Assembly: GCA_036387415.1 (NCBI GenBank)
Contig: DASVTU010000031.1
Location: 1-25,138, forward strand
Direction: 5' to 3'
Source of the DNA: DASVTU01 sp036387415
GTDB taxonomy: Bacteria; Acidobacteriota; Blastocatellia; Pyrinomonadales; Pyrinomonadaceae
Length of the DNA: 25,138 nucleotides
Each line of letters begins with the position of its first letter. Within the stretch, counting starts at the first letter, position 1. The position numbers and the translations under genes are program-made. The notes beneath the pieces were generated by a model. The model searched no databases. It saw only the letters and a list, made by a program, of their open reading frames with translations, and was not told the DNA's origin. Below are positions 7,893-16,190 of the stretch, piece after piece.

Positions 7893-7921
7893 TTGGCATG
7901 GTTTATTAAATAACGTATGAC
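7893..7921 (+). promoter_or_regulatory. Possible sigma-70-type promoter
   Basis: TTGGCA (7893-7898), a 17-nt AT-rich spacer and TATGAC (7916-7921) stand in the divergent region between the response regulator and the plus-strand gene at 8065. The fit is moderate and rests on pattern alone. Confidence 0.3.
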
Positions 7922-8064
7922 TAGCAAACACTCCGGTTTTTTGCTAAGATGGCGCATCGAAACATGACACAAAACAGATAGCCGTTTGGGTTTAATCCGT
8001 ACAGGCGATAGACCCAACCCTGCTTTCGCACCGTCGCTCAAACAGCCCGCGGTCGCGCAAGCGA

Positions 8065-8820
8065 ATGTGCAAAATGAAGCCTTTAGTCTCGCAAACACAA
8101 GACGACGCCGCACTGGTCGAACTCGGTCGCGCCTCCGTCCAAGTCGTCCACGATCTGAAAAATCAGATTAATGGACTCAAACTTTATGCCACCTTTCTCC
8201 GCAAGCGTCTGGAGAAGGCCGAACGACCCGCCGACGAGTTGGAGACGGTCGCCAAACTGCTTGCCGGACTCGAACGCGTCGCCACCGATACGGCGGCGCT
8301 CGTCCGCTACGGTCGCCCACTCGAACTGCGCCGCGCTCCCAATGCCAACCTCGCGCGCATCCTCGCCGCTGCCGCCGATGGCGCACCCGTCCAAATCGAC
8401 GAAGGCTCCTACACGGGCGAATTCGACACGCTGGCTTTGACCGAGGCGCTGAAAAATATCACATCGGGCGCGTATCCCGCAGCGACACAGACGACGGCCA
8501 ACACCGCCTCGACCGCCACAACTACTGCCGCCACCGATTCGTCCGGCGCGGGCGCAACCTCCGCCGTCGGGAGCGTCGCCGCGGGCGGCGTGGAATACGG
8601 CATCCGTCTCCGGCGCGAGCAAGACGCCGCAGACGCTCCGTTCGCCGTCGTCGAATGGAGCGGCGTAACGCGCGCCAACAACGGCGACGACCCGTTTCGC
8701 TCTTTCGCGGGGACAAATGGTTTACGCATGGCGCTCGCCGCCAAAATAATCAAAGCGCACGGCGGCGAAGCCGTGCAGGAGGCCGAACGCGTCCGCGTCC
8801 GGCTACCACTCTCGGGATGA
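8065..8820 (+). CDS. Short histidine-kinase-like protein, degenerate ATPase part
   Basis: This 251-residue soluble protein has an H-box-like motif Val-His-Asp-Leu-Lys-Asn (His29) followed by a dimerisation-type helical hairpin to about residue 85. The HATPase half is poor: the N-box region reads Lys-Asn-Ile-Thr-Ser-Gly-Ala (130-136), with Gly where the Mg-binding Asn should be. Residues 141-175 are a Thr/Ala/Ser/Gly-rich insert. The G1 Asp-x-Gly-x-Gly is not recognisable (Glu-Trp-Ser-Gly-Val), and G2 is reduced to Thr-Asn-Gly-Leu-Arg-Met (217-222), followed by a normal Ala-His-Gly-Gly. It is encoded 109 nt before an NtrC-type regulator, so it is probably its partner, as a weak kinase, phosphatase or scaffold. 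ATG 8074 is an alternative start; neither has a clear ribosome site. Confidence 0.75.
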   Translation: MCKMKPLVSQTQDDAALVELGRASVQVVHDLKNQINGLKLYATFLRKRLEKAERPADELETVAKLLAGLERVATDTAALVRYGRPLELRRAPNANLARILAAAADGAPVQIDEGSYTGEFDTLALTEALKNITSGAYPAATQTTANTASTATTTAATDSSGAGATSAVGSVAAGGVEYGIRLRREQDAADAPFAVVEWSGVTRANNGDDPFRSFAGTNGLRMALAAKIIKAHGGEAVQEAERVRVRLPLSG

Positions 8821-8907
8821 TGAAGGATGAATGCGGAACGATGAATAAAAAGACCGGAGCACTTTTCTTATATTCCGCAATCCGTAACTCCCAATCCGCA
8901 ATTGTCT
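8815..8907. repeat. Heptamer arrays GAANGAT / ATCCGNA
   Basis: The left arm runs from 8815 in 7-nt steps: GGATGAT, GAAGGAT, GAATGCG, GAACGAT and GAATAAA. The right arm has TTCCGCA, ATCCGTA, ACTCCCA, ATCCGCA and ATTGTCT at 8873, 8880, 8887, 8894 and 8901. The left arm contains the TGA stop (8818-8820) of the kinase-like gene. The right arm ends just before the ribosome site of the sigma-54 activator. The right-hand word is the reverse complement of TGCGGAT seen at 20076. Confidence 0.65.
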
Positions 8908-8912
8908 AAATC

Positions 8913-8919
8913 AAGGAGG
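8913..8919 (+). promoter_or_regulatory. Strong ribosome binding site deciding a GTG start
   Basis: AAGGAGG at 8913-8919 lies 10 nt before GTG 8930, so GTG 8930 is the start of the sigma-54 activator. It is one of the best ribosome sites in the window. Confidence 0.8.
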
Positions 8920-8929
8920 CAGCTTAAAG

Positions 8930-10318
8930 GTGGAACGTAAAGACGTACGTATTCTGGTAGTTGATGATGAACACATGATGTCGGATTCGCTCAAGCAGAA
9001 TCTGGCGGAGGAGGGCTTCACGGTGGACACGGCGTCCAACGTCGCAGAAGCCATCGAGTTGTTTGACCGGGGCGCGCATCACCTCGCCCTCTGCGACCTG
9101 CAACTACCCGACGCGGACGGCATGGAAGTCCTGCGCCACATCAAAGACACGCAACCCTCCACCGAAGTCATCGTGATGACCGGACACGGCACGGTCGCAC
9201 GCGCCGTCGAAGCGACCAAGCTCGGCGCGTTCTGGTTTCTCGAAAAGCCTTTCGATTTTGAAATCCTCCAACCGCTCGTCGAAAAAGCGATTGAGCGACG
9301 CGAGTTGATGGCCGAATCCGAAAGCATGCGCCGACAGCTTTCGACGCGTACCGAATATTTCAACATCATCGGCGCGTCGCGTTCGATGCAGATGATTTAC
9401 GAAACCATCGAATCGGTCGCCAAGTCCGACGCCAACGTCCTCATCGTCGGCGAAAGCGGCACGGGCAAAGAACTCATCGCCAACGCCATTCATTACAATT
9501 CTCTGCGCGTCAAGAAGCCCTTCATCAAAGTGAACTGTGCCGCGCTCCCCAAAGAACTGATTGAATCCGAACTCTTCGGCCACACCAAAGGCGCGTTCAC
9601 GGGCGCACACGCCGACAAAGACGGTCTCATTCAACACGCGGCAGGCGGCTCGCTCCTCCTCGACGAAATCGCCGAAATGCCCGTCGAACTCCAACCCAAG
9701 CTCCTGCGCGTCCTGCAAGAGCGCAGTTATCGCAAAATCGGTTCCGAGAAGACCTACGCCGTCGATTTTCGTCTCATCACTTCGACCAATCGACCGCCCG
9801 CCGACGCCATCCGCGACGGCGTTCTGCGCGACGACCTTTTCTACCGCATCTCGACCATCACGATTCACGTCCCGCCCTTGCGCGAACGCACCGAAGACAT
9901 CCAACTGCTCGCCGAGCATTTTCTCAAGATGTACGCGCGCAAGTACCAGCGACCCATCACGGGCATCTCGCAGGCGGCATATCAACGCCTCTTCGCGCAC
10001 ACATGGCCGGGCAACGTCCGCGAGATGCAGAACGTCATCGAGCGCGCCGTCCTGCTCGCCAAAGCCAACAAGGTCGAACCCGTCGATTTGCCCTTCGACA
10101 ATGGTTCGGTGCCTGAGAAGACCGCGCAGAGCGCCGGATGGGACGTGCCGCCCAACATGACGCTCGAAGACATCGAAAAACTCGTTATCGAAAAGACTCT
10201 CCAACGCACGGGCGGCAACAAACAGGCGGCGGCCAACCTTCTCGGCATCTACCGCCCGCGCCTCTACAGCAAAATCCGCAAATACAAAATCGACATTGGC
10301 TCGCTCGTCACAACCTGA
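8930..10318 (+). CDS. NtrC-family sigma-54-dependent response regulator
   Basis: This 462-residue protein has all three expected domains. The receiver is at 1-120, with Asp12/Asp13, phospho-acceptor Asp56, Thr84 and Lys106. The AAA+ sigma-54 activation domain (about 145-380) has Walker A Gly-Glu-Ser-Gly-Thr-Gly-Lys-Glu (174-181), the GAFTGA sigma-54 contact loop (221-226) and Walker B Leu-Leu-Leu-Asp-Glu (242-246). A Fis-type helix-turn-helix lies at about 415-455. It should activate sigma-54 promoters when phosphorylated. The preceding kinase-like gene is its likely partner, though that protein's ATPase part is degenerate; the second kinase at 4378 could cross-talk. GTG start with a strong ribosome site. 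The C-terminus reads into a spacer with a long hairpin. Confidence 0.95.
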   Translation: MERKDVRILVVDDEHMMSDSLKQNLAEEGFTVDTASNVAEAIELFDRGAHHLALCDLQLPDADGMEVLRHIKDTQPSTEVIVMTGHGTVARAVEATKLGAFWFLEKPFDFEILQPLVEKAIERRELMAESESMRRQLSTRTEYFNIIGASRSMQMIYETIESVAKSDANVLIVGESGTGKELIANAIHYNSLRVKKPFIKVNCAALPKELIESELFGHTKGAFTGAHADKDGLIQHAAGGSLLLDEIAEMPVELQPKLLRVLQERSYRKIGSEKTYAVDFRLITSTNRPPADAIRDGVLRDDLFYRISTITIHVPPLRERTEDIQLLAEHFLKMYARKYQRPITGISQAAYQRLFAHTWPGNVREMQNVIERAVLLAKANKVEPVDLPFDNGSVPEKTAQSAGWDVPPNMTLEDIEKLVIEKTLQRTGGNKQAAANLLGIYRPRLYSKIRKYKIDIGSLVTT

Positions 10319-10321
10319 TTC

Positions 10322-10420
10322 AAGGCAAAGGTTAAAAAGGCAAAAGGCGAAAGGAAGGAGAAGACAAGTAGTCTTTTCTTCACTTTTGCCTTTTGCCTTT
10401 TGCCTTTTTACTTTTGCCTT
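10322..10420. repeat. Palindromic heptamer array CTTTTGC, likely shared terminator
   Basis: The right arm is five 7-nt units at 10383, 10390, 10397, 10404 and 10411 (CTTTTGC, CTTTTGC, CTTTTGC, CTTTTTA, CTTTTGC). The left arm (10322-10365) is built from the complementary AAAAGGC-type words. Loop AAGTA lies at 10366-10370, with AAGAC/GTCTT closing it. One arm has a 7-nt unit more than the other, so the stem of about 45 bp is imperfect. It lies between the stops of two convergent genes (10318 and 10426), where it can serve as a terminator on either strand. Confidence 0.85.
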
Positions 10421-10425
10421 ACTCG

Positions 10426-10809
10426 TCAGTCTATCTGATAAGTGGCGACGCTGGTGGGCGTCTCATAGCAGCGAACTTTGTAGACGCTGACGCGTTGGTC
10501 GCCGACGCGTGCGGCGACGCGTTCGAGGATGTAGCGCGCGAGGTTTTCCGCCGAAGGGTTGAGTTCCACGTCGAAGGGCGGCAGGTCGTTGATATTCCGG
10601 TGGTCGAGATATTGCACCACCTCGTCAGCCGCCGTCTTCAACTCGCCGAAATCTACGAGCAGGCCGATGTTGTCTAGTTCGCGCCCGCGCGCAAAGATTT
10701 CGATTTTGTAGTTATGCCCGTGCAGGTTTTCGCACTTCCCCTTGTAGCCGCGCAGTTGATGCGCGCTGGAAAAGTTGCGTTCAATCATCACTTCAAACAT
10801 TCCGGCCAT
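10426..10809 (-). CDS. queD: 6-carboxytetrahydropterin synthase (QueD family)
   Basis: This 127-residue protein is the usual length for QueD, which converts dihydroneopterin triphosphate to 6-carboxy-tetrahydropterin in the 7-deazaguanine (queuosine) pathway. Zinc ligands His17 (Ser-Ala-His), His30 and His32 (Leu-His-Gly-His-Asn-Tyr) are present, with catalytic Cys26 (Lys-Cys-Glu-Asn), His70 (Leu-Asp-His-Arg-Asn) and Glu115 (Tyr-Glu-Thr-Pro-Thr). Met4 (10800) fits the family N-terminus equally well. It is the last gene of the minus-strand series, 69 nt after the helicase gene. QueC, QueE and QueF are not in the window, so queuosine is inferred from family; eukaryotic-type PTPS activity is unlikely given the Cys-x-x-x-His pattern. 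Confidence 0.93.
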   Translation of the reverse strand: MAGMFEVMIERNFSSAHQLRGYKGKCENLHGHNYKIEIFARGRELDNIGLLVDFGELKTAADEVVQYLDHRNINDLPPFDVELNPSAENLARYILERVAARVGDQRVSVYKVRCYETPTSVATYQID

Positions 10810-10878
10810 AGTCGCTCAAACTCGTCTCTCGTTCTTAATTATTTCCAACCACTCGTCTGATGAACTAATGCTCGCGTC

Positions 10879-12852
<1,974 letters not shown>

Positions 12853-12889
12853 GAAACTTAGATGCGGCCTAACGGCTTCGACGGCTTTT

Positions 12890-14197
12890 TCAATCTGCGC
12901 CCATCGCTTCCATTTCGTGTGGTTGGTGGCGGAGACGTTTGTGGTAGAGCGGGAAGCGCGCGGTGAGTTCGTAGACTTGTTGTCTGACGCGTGTGCGTAC
13001 GTCTTCCGAATCGGGGTCGTGGAGCACTTGTGCGATGAGGCGTGCGACTTCGCGCATGTCGTCTTCGCCCATGCCGCGCGTGGTGAGCGCGGGCGTGCCG
13101 AGGCGTATGCCGGAAGCGGTGAAGGGCGAATTGGTGTCGAAGGGGATGGTGTTTTTGTTGACGGTTATCCCGGCGGCTTCGAGCGCCTTTTCGGCGACCT
13201 TGCCCGTGATGCCTTTGCCATTCATGAAGACATCGACGAGGACGAGATGATTGTCCGTGCCGCCGGAAACGAGCCGGAAACCTTGCTCTTGCAATTCGGC
13301 GGCGAGAGCTTTGGCGTTGGCTAAAATTCGTCGTTGATATTCTTTGAAGTCGTCGCGCAGGGCTTCGCCGAAGGCGACCGCTTTGGCCGCGATGATGTGG
13401 ACGAGCGGCCCGCCCTGTACGCCGGGGAAAACTTTTCTGTCAATTTCTTTGGCGTGTTCTTCGCGGCAGAGGATGAGTCCGCCGCGCGGGCCGCGCAGGG
13501 TTTTGTGCGTGGTCGTGGTGACGTAATCGGCGTGCGGGACGGGCGACGGTTGAAGTCCTGCGGCGACGGGGCCAGCGATATGCGCGATGTCGGCGATGAG
13601 ACGTGCGCCGACGCTTCTGGCAATCTCGCCGATACGCTTGAAGTCGATGGTGCGCGGGTAGGCCGATGCACCGCAAATGATTAGTTTTGGCCTGTGCTGT
13701 TCGGCTTTGCGTTGTAATTCGTCGTAGTCAATCTGTTCCGTGTCGGGCGAGACGCCGTAGTCTGCGACCTTGTAGTTGAGTCCTGAGAAGTTGAGCGGGT
13801 GGCCGTGCGTGAGATGTCCGCCGTGCGAGAGGTTCATGCCGAGAATCTGTTCGTCGGGCTTGAGGGCGGCGAGGAAGACGGCCATATTGGCCTGCGCGCC
13901 GGAGTGTGGTTGGACGTTGGCGTGTGCGGCGTCGAAGAGTTGCTTGGCGCGGTCAATGGCGGTCTGTTCGACCACATCCGTCCACTCGCAGCCGCCGTAG
14001 TAACGCTTCTTCGGATAACCTTCGGCGTACTTGTTGGTGAAGACCGAACCCATCGCTTCGAGCACGGCTTCGCTGACGAAATTCTCGGAAGCAATCAGTT
14101 CGAGACCTTCGGCCTGTCGCGCCACTTCTTTGTCAATCGCGTCGCTTATCAAAGGGTCAATTTCGGCCAGCGGTCGATTCATCAGGTCGTTCATCAT
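12890..14197 (-). CDS. glyA: Serine hydroxymethyltransferase
   Basis: This 435-residue protein is a typical GlyA. It interconverts serine and glycine with tetrahydrofolate, using pyridoxal phosphate in the cytoplasm. The hallmark Thr-Thr-Thr-Thr-His-Lys-Thr-Leu-Arg-Gly-Pro-Arg-Gly-Gly places the PLP Schiff-base lysine at Lys232. The N-terminal Leu-Ile-Ala-Ser-Glu-Asn-Phe and Tyr-Ala-Glu-Gly-Tyr-Pro motifs and the Ser-His-Gly-Gly-His-Leu-Thr-His-Gly segment are all intact. Its ATG overlaps the end of rpiB (TGA at 14194-14196). AAAGGGGAG just upstream is the ribosome site and may use either of two adjacent ATG codons (14197 or 14194). Confidence 0.97.
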   Translation of the reverse strand: MMNDLMNRPLAEIDPLISDAIDKEVARQAEGLELIASENFVSEAVLEAMGSVFTNKYAEGYPKKRYYGGCEWTDVVEQTAIDRAKQLFDAAHANVQPHSGAQANMAVFLAALKPDEQILGMNLSHGGHLTHGHPLNFSGLNYKVADYGVSPDTEQIDYDELQRKAEQHRPKLIICGASAYPRTIDFKRIGEIARSVGARLIADIAHIAGPVAAGLQPSPVPHADYVTTTTHKTLRGPRGGLILCREEHAKEIDRKVFPGVQGGPLVHIIAAKAVAFGEALRDDFKEYQRRILANAKALAAELQEQGFRLVSGGTDNHLVLVDVFMNGKGITGKVAEKALEAAGITVNKNTIPFDTNSPFTASGIRLGTPALTTRGMGEDDMREVARLIAQVLHDPDSEDVRTRVRQQVYELTARFPLYHKRLRHQPHEMEAMGAD

Positions 14198-14682
14198 CGC
14201 TCCCCTTTCGACGTGTGTTGCCCGTCCGACATGTGCTGCAACTCCGCTTTCTCAATCTCGCTGATTTTAGCGACGCGTGCGGCATGACGCCCGCCGTCGA
14301 ACTTCGCCCCGAACCACGCACGGACGATACCGGGAATCGTTTCGGTAGGGGTCGTGCGTGCGCCGATAGCGAGCACGTTGGCGTCGTTGTGTTGACGTGC
14401 GAGTCGCGCCGTCTCCTCCGACCACGCGACCGCCGCGCGCACGCCCGCGACCTTGTTGGCGGCAATCGCCATCCCCGTACCCGACCCACAGACGAGCAAG
14501 CCCTGTTCAGCAGCGCCTTCCGCCACTCGCTCGGCGACCTTGCGTGCGTAGTCAGGATAATCGACCGACTCCTCGGACACCGAGCCGAGGTCTTCAAACT
14601 CGACGCCGAGTTCTTCAAGCAGAGGCTTGAGGCGTTCCTTTTCAGCGTAGCCCGCATGGTCGCTGGCAAGTGCGATTTTCAT
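14194..14682 (-). CDS. rpiB: Ribose-5-phosphate isomerase B
   Basis: This 162-residue protein carries the RpiB/LacAB fold signature: Ser-Asp-His-Ala-Gly-Tyr (7-12), catalytic Cys65 in Cys-Gly-Ser-Gly-Thr-Gly (65-70) and His98 in Arg-Gln-His-Asn-Asp-Ala-Asn. It interconverts ribose 5-phosphate and ribulose 5-phosphate in the pentose phosphate pathway. ATG 14682 was chosen because the family begins Met-Lys-Ile-Ala and because ACGGAG precedes it at good spacing; the frame is open further upstream to 14805 without similarity. It heads the minus-strand series, overlapping glyA. Confidence 0.95.
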   Translation of the reverse strand: MKIALASDHAGYAEKERLKPLLEELGVEFEDLGSVSEESVDYPDYARKVAERVAEGAAEQGLLVCGSGTGMAIAANKVAGVRAAVAWSEETARLARQHNDANVLAIGARTTPTETIPGIVRAWFGAKFDGGRHAARVAKISEIEKAELQHMSDGQHTSKGER

Positions 14683-14778
14683 CGAATCTCCGTCAGTCGT
14701 TTTTGATTCGGCTCTCTTCCGTGGAAGTTTGAATGTTACATCACGCCTCCAAACCCACGCAACGGAACAAAGAGACAA

Positions 14779-14908
14779 GGGCGGAGGGATGAGAGATTGA
14801 TTCATCGTCTCATCGCTTCATCGAGTCATTGCATTATTAAATCAATGAAGCAATGACCCACTGATTCATTGTATCAATTGTTTCCTTTCATCCTTCATCG
14901 CTCCGCCC
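14779..14908. repeat. Octamer array inside a 130-bp palindrome
   Basis: Outer arms GGGCGGAG (14779-14786) and CTCCGCCC (14901-14908) are exact complements. Inside them, ten 8-nt units run from 14802 to 14881. TCATCG begins at 14802, 14810 and 14818; TCATTG at 14826 and 14866; degenerate or complementary units (TCAATG, GCAATG and others) fill the rest. TCATTG and CAATGA words face each other, so it can fold. It occupies the divergent spacer between rpiB and the plus-strand gene at 15028. The remainder of the 14683-15027 spacer shows no gene or clear promoter. Confidence 0.8.
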
Positions 14909-15027
14909 TCATGCCTTGCTTTTAGCGGCTTTCATCAAGCACAATGCAGAAACTTTCACGGACACTATGAACGCGAAGGCGTCGGTTAACGGTTCGGAGA
15001 ATTTAATTTTAACTGAGGGGTTAGACG

Positions 15028-16077
15028 ATGAAATCTGTCACCTTTTTTCTGTTGCGCGCGTGCGCGATGTCGGTGTGTATCGCATTAACTGTCGCTGTCG
15101 TGGCGGGCGCGTCCGTCAGTAGCGTCAGACGTTCGACGGCAAGCGCCGCGCAGGATAAAGCGAAGGAAGTGAAGGTTTCGGACGGCGAGCGCAAGGCCGC
15201 CGAGAAGGTTCAGCAGGCGGCAAACGCCGCAGCCAAACTCGCTGCCGCCGACGAATTTTTGAAGAAGTATCCAAAGAGTTCGCTGCGCCCGCAGGTCGCC
15301 AATCACATCGCCTCGCAAATCACGTCGGTCGCTGACCCCGCGCAGAAACTGACGCTGGCAGAAAGTTTTTCAGGCAAGTTTACCGAACCGAACGAAGCGG
15401 AAATTATCATGCCCATGTTGATTGAAACTTACGTGGCAGCAAACCGCGTGGATGATGCGTTTCGCGTCGGCGCGCAGTATCTCGAAAAGCGACCGGACGA
15501 GATTTACACGCTCACGTCGCTCGCCCTCAACGGCATCGACCAGGTGAGGCGCAACAATCCGAAATTCGCGCAGCAGAGCCAGCAGTACGCGCTCAAGGCG
15601 GTCGAACTATTTGAGGCCGACAAGAAGCCTGCGAGCGTCGAGGCCGCGCAGTGGAGCCAGTACAAATCGACGCGGCTGCCGCAGCTTTATCAGTCGCTCG
15701 GCATCTTCTCGATTGCCGCGAGCAAAACCGCCGACGCGTTGCCCTTTCTTGAGAAGGCCGCCGCGCTCGACGGGAAAGACCCATACACTTTCTGGCTTAT
15801 CAGCGCCGTGAAAAATGACGAGTATCAAAAACTCGCAGAACTCTACAAGCGCACTCCCGCCGGGCCGAACCAGACCGAAGTGCTCAAACTCGTCAATGAT
15901 AAACTCGACGAGATTATCAACCTCTACGCGCGCGTGATTGGACTGTCGATTGGCAAACCGCAGTTTCAACAGTTGCACGACCTTGCCATGCAAGACATGC
16001 AGACCTATTACAAATACCGCCACAAATCGACGGACGGCATGCAGCAGTTAATCGACAAATACAAAACAACACCCTGA
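15028..16077 (+). CDS. Secreted TPR-like protein of unknown function
   Basis: This 349-residue protein begins with a signal peptide or anchor: Met-Lys-Ser then a hydrophobic core (about 5-32) and a likely cleavage region near Ala-Ser-Ala-Ala-Gln (38-42). The mature part is alpha-helical with degenerate TPR pairs (for example Asp-Glu-Phe-Leu-Lys-Lys-Tyr-Pro-Lys-Ser-Ser-Leu, then Ala-Leu-Pro-Phe-Leu-Glu-Lys-Ala-Ala-Ala-Leu-Asp-Gly-Lys-Asp-Pro). No catalytic motif is visible. ATG 15028 is supported by GAGGGG about 7 nt upstream. It precedes proS by 113 nt, with a heptamer hairpin between them that may separate the transcripts. Confidence 0.75.
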   Translation: MKSVTFFLLRACAMSVCIALTVAVVAGASVSSVRRSTASAAQDKAKEVKVSDGERKAAEKVQQAANAAAKLAAADEFLKKYPKSSLRPQVANHIASQITSVADPAQKLTLAESFSGKFTEPNEAEIIMPMLIETYVAANRVDDAFRVGAQYLEKRPDEIYTLTSLALNGIDQVRRNNPKFAQQSQQYALKAVELFEADKKPASVEAAQWSQYKSTRLPQLYQSLGIFSIAASKTADALPFLEKAAALDGKDPYTFWLISAVKNDEYQKLAELYKRTPAGPNQTEVLKLVNDKLDEIINLYARVIGLSIGKPQFQQLHDLAMQDMQTYYKYRHKSTDGMQQLIDKYKTTP

Positions 16078-16081
16078 CACA

Positions 16082-16167
16082 ATTAAAAATGAAAAGTTAA
16101 AAAGGCAAAGGTAAAGAGAGTTAAGCTTTCCTTACTTTTTGCCTTTTACATTTTTCATTTTTAATTT
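16082..16167. repeat. Palindromic heptamer array, possible terminator before proS
   Basis: The left arm in 7-nt steps from 16082 is ATTAAAA, ATGAAAA, GTTAAAA, AGGCAAA, GGTAAAG. The right arm from 16138 is TTTGCCT, TTTACAT, TTTTCAT, TTTTAAT. The arms pair over about 40 bp with small mismatches, with loop TTAAG at 16121-16125. It starts 5 nt after the stop of the TPR-like gene and ends 23 nt before proS. Very AT-rich compared with the genes around it. Confidence 0.85.
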
Positions 16168-16190
16168 CTGTGGAGAGAAACGGAACAGAC

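Noticed and set aside
7894..7910. Possible sigma-54 promoter (TTGGCATG)
   Set aside because: The GC of the -12 element is missing at the required distance; a sigma-70 reading fits better.
9104..10204. A 366-codon open frame on the minus strand
   Set aside because: It lies wholly antisense to the sigma-54 activator, whose domains are intact; long antisense frames are common in GC-rich DNA.
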